Assembly (NCBI RefSeq): GCF_030463565.1
Contig: NC_134652.1
Span: 20,189,397-20,253,396, forward strand
DNA length: 64,000 nucleotides
Source: Pelecanus crispus
Lineage: Eukaryota; Chordata; Aves; Pelecaniformes; Pelecanidae
Direction: 5' to 3'
In this document: piece by piece, positions 37,301 through 42,500 of the stretch
Layout of the letters: each line of letters begins with the position of its first letter
How positions within the stretch are numbered: position 1 is the first letter of the stretch
The notes under the pieces: model-generated
Told to the model about the DNA's origin: nothing
Seen by the model: the letters and a program-made list of their open reading frames with translations, nothing else
Databases searched by the model: none
Position numbers and translations under genes: made by a program

Positions 37301-39524
37301 GAGCATCCCATTATCGCCCCAGACTAATGCTAACTGATAGTACTGGCAGTAGTCTTCAGTTACAATCCTAACAGAAGACCAGTTAGAGTACAATGTGACT
37401 TCAACAAAGATCAATTTCATATGGCACAAAATTCATTGTCCTCCTTCTACTTCTGTGTATAAAATAAGTAGCATAGCATCTAGAACTGCCATTTCATTAG
37501 GAGAAATTGTTTCCATGTGAATCAAATCACTGCAGTTGTTAAAATGTTTTGAAAAATAATTAAAGAATGACATCTTCTGACCAGAAAGGATATTGACCTT
37601 TAACAGTACATCAGGAGACAAGGTGTCCTAGCATATTATTGATAAGCTCAGAAACTTGAGTCAAGACAGAACTACTTGGAAATAATCAAACATGTTTCAA
37701 AATGTTTATTCTCTGCCTATAATAATTGAAACAGACTCAAGTATTATTCCTTGTTTGAAGACAGTGCATATAAAATGCAGATGACCTTTATAATAATAAT
37801 AAAAAAATAACGAAATGCTAGTCCGGTGTAGAGTGACTTATATATATCAGGATGTGAAAAGTATGTAAGATGTATTTTCCTAACTCCCCCTCCAAGTATC
37901 TAGAATGTCAGGGAAGAGGAGGAAGAGTCACACAAAAGGCTGAAATTATTGCAGCCTTACAAGGCAATACCACTATATATTTATGTCAACTCTGGCAGTG
38001 ACTGTCTGTTGTCAGTTTAGTGATGCTTGTTATGGAAGGACACTTTCAAAGGCTATTTATTAACATTCAAGAGAAGCCAATGTATAGGGCCTACAGTTTA
38101 AATAAAGGAAAAAGTTATAATATTTCTGCTAGAAGCAATTCTCACTTTAAAAAAAAAGGAAGCTCATTCAAGGAGAACACATTTCTACTTATACCTTGGA
38201 ACGTGTAGGTTTTCCCAGCATTTGTAACACCATATGTAAAAATAAGACGATTATATCCATCTAAGAAATCTTGCACTGGTTGCTTCATGGTACCTTCAAA
38301 GAATTCTTCTTGAGTTGTTTCAGGTCCAAACACCTGAGCATTACCAAAAAAAATTGTTATTTTGTTTAAGCAATCATTAGAGACTTTTAAAGAATCTTTT
38401 AAATTCTATATGTTTATAATCTTAAAGACTATTGACAGTTATAAAATCTGGTTTGCTTGGTATTAAATAATATAAACAACTTTTTCCAGGAATAAACTAA
38501 AAAAAAAAAAACTTTTAAAGACAATTCATTTACTCGTGAAAAAGTAAACTTCTGTATCATCTGTCCACCAGTTTTTTCACTTAATCGACTCAAAGAGTTT
38601 TTGGGGGGCTTCAGTATGATGCTTGTTGAGTCTTCAAGTGAAACGCAGTCCTATTAAAAGTAAGCACAAGCAATACAGGCATGAAAAGAGTATAAAGATC
38701 TCAGCTTATAGGAAAAAAAAACCCCAAACATTTAAAGTATTTTTAAATTAATGACACACCTGCAATTCATATTCTCTTTCCAACGATGTAAATGGCCTAA
38801 TACGCAGACAAACTTCTATGTGTCCTTTAGACTCCAAACTGCTCCTCTTAAATTTAAAAAAAAAAAAAAAGATTAAGGAAGTTAGAAATTTTACTAGACT
38901 CTTTTTGATAGCTAGGATGTTAAGGCAGTTTCATTTTCATCAGGCTCTTTTGAACAGACTTATTTGATTGCATGGGAAGCAAAAGTAATTCACGACATCA
39001 GTTTTTACAAGTGCTTAGGCCCCTGCAGAAGTTTGCTGTGATAACTTAGAGTTAATAATCTTGCAGCACATATATATACACTATATTCAAGCCAACTAGA
39101 GATTAAGAATGAAACCCACAAAAACATTCTACGATTAATCTGATCTGAACTAGCAATTAGCCTCATTCACAGGAGACTGATGCACCCAATAAGGAATCAA
39201 TGCAGTGCCACACAACTTAATCTAATCCTACATATCTCCTCCACATTAAAAACATACTAAAGATGCCTCTTATCTTCTCTGTAATATTCTGATTATTCTT
39301 ATCGATAAAAGGACTAAGCTTATCTAAAAAAAAAAAATACCCAAACAATGCAAACATTAAAGCTTTCTTACCTGGCTTGTGTCTGAGCTTGAAGAAGCCA
39401 AAGAAAATTCAGCAGATAGATCTGCTTTAATATCTTCCACATTTACTGGTCCTGGTTTTTGAGGTGGCTCAACACTAGCAATATAGGATGGTCTGAAAAA
39501 TTTCTCATCCAAAGTCAGTTCCAT
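1235..39524 (-). CDS. KIF20B: KIF20B (kinesin family member 20B, MPHOSPH1), multi-exon coding span, 3' end missing
   Basis: Kinesin-6 plus-end motor known in mammals to act in late cytokinesis and to be a substrate of mitotic kinases. Thirty-one coding exons were read from GT-AG junctions; every phase joins, giving 1838 codons. The motor spans about residues 50-475, with P-loop GVTNAGKT (about 154-161), switch I NTCSSRSH (about 340-347) and switch II DLAGSER (about 375-381). A large insert before [13 protein letters not shown] is typical of kinesin-6. Residues about 560-1700 are mainly charged heptad coiled coil, followed by a basic tail with an FTPLQPNK site. Identity rests on recalled resemblance to human KIF20B (1820 residues) along the whole length. 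The start is the first ATG of the exon at 39372-39525. The final exon (about 70 residues in human) was not recognised, so the gene is probably cut by the window edge. Introns are listed separately where large. Confidence 0.93.
1383..4511. other. KIF20B introns 30-31, no other feature seen
   Basis: Apart from exon 31 (2161-2238), this stretch is AT-rich intron sequence. The open frames are short and unsupported by conservation. Confidence 0.6.
2161..2238 (-). CDS. KIF20B: KIF20B exon 31, tail
   Basis: 78 nt, 26 codons, acceptor ttcttag, donor AAAATG|gtttgg (weak). Starts [13 protein letters not shown], matching human DLVKCENKKNATP. The 3' boundary is less certain, but phase 0 out matches the next exon. 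Confidence 0.78.
4512..4715 (-). CDS. KIF20B: KIF20B exon 30, mitotic phosphosite block
   Basis: 204 nt, phase 0 to 0, acceptor ttgcag, donor GAG|gtatga. Contains [19 protein letters not shown], one residue different from human over 19. It then has PVTVK and a basic [13 protein letters not shown] cluster that looks like a nuclear localisation signal. The TP dipeptide is a CDK-type site. Confidence 0.95.
6228..6350 (-). CDS. KIF20B: KIF20B exon 29, Ser-rich tail linker
   Basis: 123 nt, 41 codons, acceptor ttacag, non-consensus donor GAG|gttggt. Encodes a low-complexity segment ending SSSASSLSE. Its place matches the poorly conserved region before the RFPKPE block of human KIF20B. Confidence 0.78.
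6518..6799 (+). repeat. Ancient amniote-type interspersed repeat (copy 1)
   Basis: Contains TGCCCTGCTGGGTCTCACTG, CCATCCAGTTCAATATTCTG and, further on, TTTATGGATTT...CTAACCCC. This layout matches an old repeat I recognise from bird and turtle genomes (x-GGGTCAGACC-x-GTCCATCTAGTCCAGTATCCTG-x) but cannot name. It lies in KIF20B intron 28 and shares its head with the segment at 19603. Confidence 0.4.
6800..6851 (-). mobile_element. 52-bp terminal fragment of an ERVL-type LTR
   Basis: The reverse complement matches the first ~48 bp of the LTRs at 9727 and 48877 (TGTCCTGGTTTTGGCTGGGA...TTCCTAGTAG) with about one mismatch. Nothing further of the LTR follows. It abuts the ancient repeat at 6518-6799. 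Confidence 0.7.
7422..7583 (-). CDS. KIF20B: KIF20B exon 28, tail
   Basis: 162 nt, acceptor tactag, donor GAG|gtatgt. Encodes a Lys/Glu-rich helix ([19 protein letters not shown]) then a polar linker. Assigned by phase and order. Human similarity is low, as expected where the stalk ends. Confidence 0.85.
8166..8342 (-). CDS. KIF20B: KIF20B exon 27, end of the stalk
   Basis: 177 nt, acceptor atttag, non-consensus donor AAG|gttcgt. Contains [20 protein letters not shown], matching human [20 protein letters not shown]. Confidence 0.93.
9000..9025 (+). repeat. Poly-T tract (26 T)
   Basis: Uninterrupted T run in KIF20B intron 26. It reads as poly-A in the gene's sense strand. It lies about 90 bp upstream of the retroviral remnant. 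No target duplication was noticed. Confidence 0.8.
9115..9726 (+). mobile_element. Decayed internal region of an endogenous retrovirus (3' end)
   Basis: This sequence directly precedes the LTR at 9727 and ends in a purine-rich tract (aataaggggtgg) just before its TG terminus, as a polypurine tract does. It holds many stops in all plus frames. No 5' LTR is seen, so this is a 5'-truncated, inactive provirus. The left limit is an estimate. Confidence 0.5.
9727..10281 (+). mobile_element. Endogenous retrovirus LTR, ERVL-type, in KIF20B intron 26
   Basis: 555 bp with TG...CA ends (TGTCCTGG to CCACAACA), about 90% like the LTR at 48877. Contains a perfect CRE palindrome TGACGTCA (9968-9975) and an ATTAAA polyadenylation signal (10145-10150). 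Flanking 5-mers (gatac / gcttc) do not match, consistent with the left side being internal viral sequence. It is antisense to KIF20B. Open frames inside it are not genes. Confidence 0.85.
10282..10618. other. Right flank of the ERV in intron 26
   Basis: About 340 bp between the LTR end and exon 26. No repeat or coding signal recognised. Confidence 0.5.
10619..10774 (-). CDS. KIF20B: KIF20B exon 26, stalk
   Basis: 156 nt, acceptor aaatag, donor ATT|gtaagt. Contains [20 protein letters not shown], matching human DRKKWLEEKMMLITQAKEAE, then [11 protein letters not shown]. Confidence 0.93.
11784..11920 (-). CDS. KIF20B: KIF20B exon 25, stalk
   Basis: 137 nt, acceptor gactag, donor AAG|gtaaaa. 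Starts [12 protein letters not shown], matching human ELEKWKEKCNDL. The rest is Asn/Lys/Glu-rich with low conservation. Confidence 0.88.
12186..12311 (-). CDS. KIF20B: KIF20B exon 24, ultra-conserved stalk segment
   Basis: 126 nt, acceptor tcttcag, donor TTGG|gtaatc. Contains a run of about 32 residues, from KEKIIEDM through [13 protein letters not shown], that is identical to human KIF20B as I recall it. That is unusual for a coiled coil whose surroundings diverge freely. Confidence 0.94.
12923..12983 (-). CDS. KIF20B: KIF20B exon 23, stalk
   Basis: 61 nt, acceptor atttag, donor AAAG|gtcaga. Starts [16 protein letters not shown], matching human EQLNNQKVEEAIQQYE. Confidence 0.9.
13414..13536 (-). 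CDS. KIF20B: KIF20B exon 22, stalk
   Basis: 123 nt, phase 0 to 0, acceptor gttacag, donor AAG|gtattt. Encodes [20 protein letters not shown], matching human KKKNQCSQELDMKQRTIQQL. Confidence 0.92.
13537..14548. other. KIF20B intron 21
   Basis: AT-rich intron with a poly-A tract of 18 at 13783-13800 (+ strand). Nothing else supported. Confidence 0.6.
14549..14687 (-). CDS. KIF20B: KIF20B exon 21, stalk
   Basis: 139 nt, acceptor atgcaag, non-consensus donor GAG|gttggt. Encodes [20 protein letters not shown], matching human DLQRKEEDYADLKEKLTDAK, then QIQQVQKE. Confidence 0.92.
14688..16058. other. KIF20B intron 20
   Basis: 1.4 kb of AT-rich intron. The short open frames on the + strand (for example around 15420-15815) carry no recognisable domain. 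Confidence 0.6.
16059..17271 (-). CDS. KIF20B: KIF20B exon 20, giant coiled-coil exon
   Basis: 1213 nt, the largest exon of the gene and the longest open frame in the window. Acceptor ttttttttag, donor GAATT|gtaagt. Encodes about 404 residues of stalk, including [17 protein letters not shown] (human AIWEECKEIVKASSKKS) and [12 protein letters not shown]. Low-complexity Glu/Lys/Gln heptads dominate. The central part around [17 protein letters not shown] is the best-conserved island. Confidence 0.95.
19603..19940 (+). repeat. Ancient amniote-type interspersed repeat (copy 2)
   Basis: Begins AAATGCCCTACTGGATCACA, has CTAGCCTAGTATTTTACCTCC, and ends around CACTATCCACTGCATGAAATG...TTGTTTCATAAACTTAAACTG. 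This matches the head and tail of the same old repeat family as 6518-6799. Heavily diverged. Family name unknown to me. Confidence 0.4.
20903..20908 (-). promoter_or_regulatory. Candidate intronic polyadenylation signal of KIF20B
   Basis: AATAAA on the minus strand, 63 nt after the read-through stop of exon 19. A T-rich stretch follows at about 20862-20880 (transcript sense), in the right place for a downstream element. It is consistent with a short isoform but also with chance in AT-rich intron DNA. Confidence 0.3.
21027..21276 (-). CDS. KIF20B: KIF20B exon 19, basic linker of the stalk
   Basis: 250 nt, acceptor aacacag, donor AAGC|gtaagc, phase 1 out. Contains [15 protein letters not shown], matching human QDEPPAKKGSIHVSSAIT, which argues for the distal donor. 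A second donor AAAG|gtacaa (exon end 21111) would drop 28 codons in frame. If the distal donor is skipped, the frame reads 18 more codons to a stop at 20971-20973. Confidence 0.85.
21277..22889. other. KIF20B intron 18
   Basis: 1.6 kb without recognisable exon, repeat or RNA gene. Confidence 0.55.
22890..23009 (-). CDS. KIF20B: KIF20B exon 18, stalk
   Basis: 120 nt, 40 codons, acceptor ttccaag, donor TAT|gtaagt. Encodes [17 protein letters not shown], matching human QNQRIKELINIIDQKED. Confidence 0.9.
23196..23257 (-). CDS. KIF20B: KIF20B exon 17, stalk
   Basis: Small 62-nt exon, acceptor gttacag, donor GAG|gtaact. Encodes 20 charged residues ending LKEATE. Placed by phase (1 in, 0 out) and by position before the QNKRIQEL segment. 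Confidence 0.8.
23653..23735. repeat. AT-rich low-complexity block
   Basis: About 80 bp almost entirely of TTTATATAA/TTATTTATA units in intron 16. No target-site or gene signal. Confidence 0.7.
23903..24170 (-). CDS. KIF20B: KIF20B exon 16, heptad micro-repeat
   Basis: 268 nt, acceptor tttcag, donor AAAG|gtgagc. The last 84 nt (23904-23987) encode four near-identical seven-residue units starting with Glu-Leu ([28 protein letters not shown]). Human has a shorter related stretch. The first half includes a conserved Leu-Glu/Ile-Ile-Asp heptad pattern. Confidence 0.9.
24171..25115. other. KIF20B intron 15
   Basis: 0.95 kb AT-rich intron, nothing further recognised. Confidence 0.55.
25116..25266 (-). 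CDS. KIF20B: KIF20B exon 15, stalk
   Basis: 151 nt, acceptor attgtag, donor CTG|gtattt. Starts [18 protein letters not shown], matching human ETLLQEREILEENAERRL. The C-terminal half, rich in polar residues, is less conserved. Confidence 0.88.
25871..26010 (-). CDS. KIF20B: KIF20B exon 14, start of the stalk
   Basis: 140 nt, acceptor ttctag, donor TTCAA|gtaagt. Encodes [14 protein letters not shown] and [12 protein letters not shown], matching human LIEDLKKKLINEKK and [12 protein letters not shown]. The coiled-coil stalk begins here. Confidence 0.92.
26773..27030 (-). CDS. KIF20B: KIF20B exon 13, neck/linker with acidic run
   Basis: 258 nt, 86 codons, phase 0 to 0, acceptor gggtag, donor ATG|gtatgt. 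Contains [16 protein letters not shown], matching human KRATISWENSLEDLME, and then a run of five aspartates made of GAT/GAC codons (about 26862-26880). It is probably the flexible region between motor and stalk. Confidence 0.9.
28087..28249 (-). CDS. KIF20B: KIF20B exon 12, last motor exon
   Basis: 163 nt, acceptor tttaaag, donor CAAAAA|gtaagt, ending in phase 0. Contains [11 protein letters not shown], the microtubule-facing loop, and [15 protein letters not shown], the last helix of the motor core, nearly identical to human. Confidence 0.94.
28250..30084. other. KIF20B intron 11
   Basis: 1.8 kb. A short stretch at about 28617-28680 (cagtatcctgcctctgagaa) recalls the ancient repeat seen at 6518 and 19603, but is too short to claim. 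No gene. Confidence 0.5.
30085..30231 (-). CDS. KIF20B: KIF20B exon 11, switch II
   Basis: 147 nt, acceptor ctttcag, donor TCAAA|gtaagt. Carries the DLAGSER switch II motif, then [13 protein letters not shown], the signature kinesin relay helix. Both catalytic regions are intact. Confidence 0.94.
30723..30794 (-). CDS. KIF20B: KIF20B exon 10, motor core
   Basis: 72 nt, acceptor ttttag, donor AATGA|gtaagt. Encodes [15 protein letters not shown], matching human [15 protein letters not shown] and following switch I directly. Confidence 0.9.
31232..31343 (-). CDS. KIF20B: KIF20B exon 9, switch I
   Basis: 112 nt, acceptor cctaaag, donor AGAAG|gtgagg. Encodes [13 protein letters not shown] and LKLGLKHQS, then NTCSSR, whose switch I motif NxxSSRSH is completed by exon 10. 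Human reads DLQWIQVSDSKEA and NNASSRSH. Confidence 0.92.
31344..32804. other. KIF20B intron 8
   Basis: 1.46 kb, holding the 61-nt candidate poison exon (32671-32731). Otherwise plain AT-rich intron. Confidence 0.55.
32671..32731 (-). other. Candidate poison exon between KIF20B exons 8 and 9
   Basis: A 61-nt segment with a good acceptor (tgtttctttctag) and donor GAAAG|gtaaca, open in the incoming phase. It has no counterpart in the human protein as I recall it. Its length is not a multiple of three. Joined to exon 9, the reading frame meets TGA after eight further codons, inside the motor. It could be a cryptic pseudo-exon that is never used. Confidence 0.3.
32805..32999 (-). CDS. KIF20B: KIF20B exon 8, motor core
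   Basis: 195 nt, acceptor ttggcag, donor AAAAG|gtgatt. Contains [14 protein letters not shown] and LRLAQDIKG, strongly matching human [14 protein letters not shown] and LRLSQDVKG. Phase 1 in, phase 1 out. Confidence 0.92.
33666..33714 (-). CDS. KIF20B: KIF20B exon 7, small exon in the kinesin-6 insert
   Basis: Only 49 nt (16 codons plus one base) between ttgtag and donor AAGG|gtatgg. Encodes a low-complexity polar segment starting [10 protein letters not shown]. Assigned because it restores phase between exons 6 and 8 and sits in the variable insert. Sequence conservation with human is weak here. Confidence 0.75.
33715..35768. other. KIF20B intron 6
   Basis: 2.05 kb between the two exons around the kinesin-6 insert. 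No repeat or exon recognised. Short frames only. Confidence 0.55.
35769..35953 (-). CDS. KIF20B: KIF20B exon 6, motor domain
   Basis: 185 nt, acceptor ttacag, donor GAG|gtagag. Encodes [11 protein letters not shown] and [12 protein letters not shown], matching human GILPRTLNVLF and LKPHRSREYLRL. It ends in the lysine-rich helix that leads into the kinesin-6 insert. Confidence 0.9.
35954..38194. other. KIF20B intron 5
   Basis: 2.24 kb after the P-loop exon. No additional feature seen on either strand. Confidence 0.55.
38195..38333 (-). CDS. KIF20B: KIF20B exon 5, P-loop exon
   Basis: 139 nt, phase 0 to 1, acceptor gctcag, donor CAAG|gtataa. Starts [12 protein letters not shown] and carries the nucleotide-binding loop [12 protein letters not shown]. 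The lysine and threonine that coordinate ATP phosphate and Mg are present. Confidence 0.92.
38534..38650 (-). CDS. KIF20B: KIF20B exon 4, motor domain
   Basis: Thirty-nine codons, phase 0 to 0, acceptor ttaatag, donor CGA|gtaaat. Encodes the segment ending QKFTFSR, matching QKFSFSK before the V(F)GP turn in the human protein. Confidence 0.88.
38760..38846 (-). CDS. KIF20B: KIF20B exon 3, first motor beta strand
   Basis: Twenty-nine codons, phase 0 at both ends, donor CAG|gtgtgt. Contains VCLRIRPF, the first strand of the kinesin motor core, identical to what I recall for human KIF20B. Confidence 0.9.
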
Positions 39525-39525
39525 C
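39372..39525 (-). CDS. KIF20B: KIF20B exon 2, start codon
   Basis: The acceptor ttgcag is one base before the ATG (39524-39522). It encodes 51 residues beginning [14 protein letters not shown] and ends at donor CAG|gtaag in phase 0. It corresponds to the N-terminal extension before the motor in human KIF20B (conserved Ser-Tyr, Asp-Ile-Lys and Glu-Phe-Ser-Leu positions). Confidence 0.85.
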
Positions 39526-42013
39526 CTGCAAGATAAAATAGAACTATTTTTTGTTCTCTGATCACATAATGTAGAGCTTCTGGAGTCCCTTAAAAGACAC
39601 GTCAATTTGAGAGTAATAGCTACAATTTCTTTGATGAGAAAGCTTTCTTCATCATACTCATAATTTACACAGCAAGTTTCTGATAGCTGTGGAGAAGGTC
39701 TGTAGAGGGGTTCACATCATGATGAAATGAGAACAGTCATTCTTTCAATGAAAAGCAACTGTTTACCAGGGAAAAGCCTTACACATATACCACAGCCTTG
39801 CTAAAACCCACATCTGACACGGAAGATACAATTTTAAAAAAAGCAATCATATTGTTCCACATCCACTTCATCATCCCATGATGGTGTCCATTTAGAACAA
39901 AGGCTCATTGCAAGAGTAACCCCAACTTCATGGTTATCTCTGCAAGACCTGTTAAATAGTTGGTATTAAGCTACATTACCTCTATAATACAAGACAGAGT
40001 TCAGAAACATTCCAAAGACTAATAGATAATTTTAGCTGTTAAGGGGACATTGGAAAATTAGAAGACCTCAGCAGAGTACAAGTATTGCTGTTTAGTCACT
40101 TTTTTCTGTCATTTTACAGATCAGTAATTCATTTATTAATCCATAATTCAATTATTTTTGTGCATCTCAGAATCTGGGTAGTGAAAACTTGCTATAGAAA
40201 ATGAGGGTAAATTGATTCAGTGTTGATAGTAGACAGGTACATTTCAAAATAACCTATAAAAACTGCATTTTATTTAAAAATGCTGGTATATTTTGTCTGC
40301 ACTTTACTCTCTGTCCTGGTTTCGGGACATTCGGCATTGCTTTTCCTGGGATATTGCAGATATGACTTGGCAGCTTTTGTTACGGATTAAGTTTAAAATA
40401 ACTCATTGGGCAATTACTCACAGACTATGGCAGCAAGTGTTCTGGCACTTAGACACCTACCACATGGCCTCCTACAGTTTTGAAGCTTTGGACACAATGA
40501 TTCAATGGTCTTCTAATACTACATTCCCATGTTTATGCTACAGCAATGCATATACATTGTCTTTTTAAATACTAATGGAAAACACGCACTATTCATTAAA
40601 ACAATGGACAGACCATGGCTGGTTCAAAGCCCTTTTGCTGAGGAAGAGTGTTGCCTATTAAGCAGTCATAACATTTTTGTTCTCCTCAGCATAAAACCCA
40701 GAACATATCAGCACTTCAGTGTCAAAATGCTTAACAGCTCAGCCTTCCTATCTAGCCTGTAAAAGGCAGATACAGAACTTCATGAAGCTAGACAAACATC
40801 AGCAAGCTGCAAATCAGGTAAAGCTACACATGAGCTAAGCAGCAATGTTTACTTTGTTTCTTCTAGTCTACAGTTTTTATGTTTGTCAGGCAACTGTATG
40901 AAAACCAGGAGAAACTTGGCCTGAAATATTATCACAGTTTGAACAAACACTGACCTGCGAGTAAGCTATTACTGGAAAGAAACATACCTGCGCTGTCACG
41001 ATCTAGAAGTCTTTTTCATTAGCTACACAAAGTCACACTGCAAAACTCTTATCAGGCCTTGACAGGCAACATATTTGTTAGATACCTGACATTTTAGTTG
41101 CTTTAAGTAGAGAGCTCATTTTAAAGTGTGATTTGTCAAGACTATGCTCTCATTCTGTGCCTCTTCACAGGGCACAGGGAAGAGACAGATATTAAGCTAT
41201 GTATGCAAAGCTAGAACTGAAAGTCATCACATGAGCCCAGCACTCGGACCAGCAATGTTCAACCACTAACAGCATGCATACCCCAAGATGTAGACTGTCC
41301 ATCTGTCTCCACATTGTCATACAGCACTGTAATTACCTTAGATATTCTGGTGTAAACAGCTATATTGTCTGGCTGTAGCCACTAAAAGGTGTTTGTATGC
41401 TGGTTAATGTAACTCTGCTTATTGTGACAATAGAGTTTAGAGCTGCAGACACCCTAAGAGAAGGGGATCCAGAGTGGCACACGCAGCAAAGCGCAGTCAC
41501 AGTACACACGTGGCCTGGAGCACCCTCAGGCGGCACAAGAAAGGGTAGGAAAGGTTCCAAACCAGACGATAAGCCTGTATAAAAGCTTATACAAAACCTA
41601 AGGCATCAGCCTTTACACTTCCAAAAATTAAAAAGGAAAGTTTTCCCTCCGCAAATACCAATCTTTCACGTCAAGGCTTTGCACTGGTTTCCCGTTCTTA
41701 CGGGTCACTGCCGCATAGCTTTGTCGGCATCACGGCCCTCGGCCGGGCGTTGCCCGCGACTTGCGCGCCCCGCAGCAGTACCGAAAAGATTTCACACACC
41801 ACCCTCCCCCCCCCGCCCCGCTCTCACCTGTAACTTTTCGCCCACCGTAACGCTGGTAACCACCATCGCGGCAGGCAGAAGCGAGGGGAAGAGGCCTCAG
41901 CGCCGACCGCCACAAAGGCCACCCACGCTGCTTCCCAGCTCCGCGACCCCTAGGCCGCAACCACCGCCTCCTTCCCTCCCCAAGCAAAAGCCCCACAACC
42001 CGCACGGGCTTAC
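39526..42013. other. KIF20B intron 1
   Basis: 2.5 kb between the start-codon exon and the CpG-island exon. Contains no conserved coding frame. GC content rises sharply from about 41680 into the island. Confidence 0.55.
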
Positions 42014-42130
42014 CTGAGATCCTACGCCACGCTGGGCGGGCCCAGCCGCCGACCCCGCCGGGTGAAGCCAGCCCCGCTCCGCTCCCCTCACCTGCCCGGG
42101 CGGCCGCCACTCACCGGTGCAGCGCAGCCA
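42014..42130 (-). other. KIF20B: KIF20B exon 1, non-coding 5' UTR (approximate)
   Basis: The donor CAG|gtaagc at 42013/42014 lies just downstream of a CHR/CCAAT promoter and would splice to the ATG exon at 39525. The 5' limit is only a guess (about 20-40 bp below the CHR-like site). Other usable donors are accg|gtgagt (exon end 42115), CAG|gtgagg (about 42092) and CAG|gtgaga (exon end 41829), so alternative first exons are likely. Confidence 0.45.
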
Positions 42131-42148
42131 GCACGGCCGCGGCTTCTT

Positions 42149-42164
42149 TTCAAATCCGGCCAAT
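42149..42164 (-). promoter_or_regulatory. CHR-like plus CCAAT cell-cycle promoter module of KIF20B
   Basis: Read in the gene's direction: ATTGG (inverted CCAAT, 42160-42164), 5 bp, then TTTGAA (42149-42154), the core of the cell-cycle genes homology region bound by MuvB complexes. NF-Y CCAAT boxes upstream of a CHR are typical of genes induced in G2/M, which fits a cytokinesis kinesin. The 5-bp gap is shorter than usual. Confidence 0.55.
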
Positions 42165-42227
42165 GGCAGTGCGCGGCGCCGCGCGGCCTTCTGGGAGGGC
42201 GGCCGTTGCTGCGGCGAAAGGCTCGAC

Positions 42228-42239
42228 GGGAAGTGTAGT
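42228..42239 (-). promoter_or_regulatory. ZNF143/THAP11-like site
   Basis: On the minus strand ACTACACTTCCC, close to the ACTACAATTCCC consensus, about 65 bp upstream of the CCAAT box in gene orientation. An E2F-like GCGGGAA lies near 42260. These assignments rest on motif resemblance alone. Confidence 0.45.
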
Positions 42240-42500
42240 CTCGGTGGGGTGGCGTGGCGGGAAGCTGCCTCTCAGGTGGCGGCCGGGCTTTGCCGCGGGA
42301 GTGGGCTGAGAGGGGGTCTTTACTGAGGCGTCTGTATTGCACGCACCCAGAGCCGTCAGGGCCTGTCCCCTCCGCGGCAGCAGGACCTCGACTGCCACGG
42401 GAAGGCGCCCTGGCCTCGCCGGGCCTGCCCCGCGGCCTGCCCTCACCTGCCCGCCTCGCCGTCTGCGGTGCCCGGGGTTTGCCTCGGTCTGGCAGAAAGA

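Larger units (their letters stand above)
41690..42500. promoter_or_regulatory. CpG island spanning the KIF20B promoter
   Basis: About 0.8 kb of GC-rich, CpG-dense DNA in otherwise AT-rich surroundings, covering KIF20B exon 1 and extending past it. Donor-like sites exist on both strands (minus 42013/42014; plus TGTAT|gtaagt at 42505/42506), which suggests divergent transcription. The long open frames here (263 and 151 codons) are composition artefacts. Confidence 0.8.
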
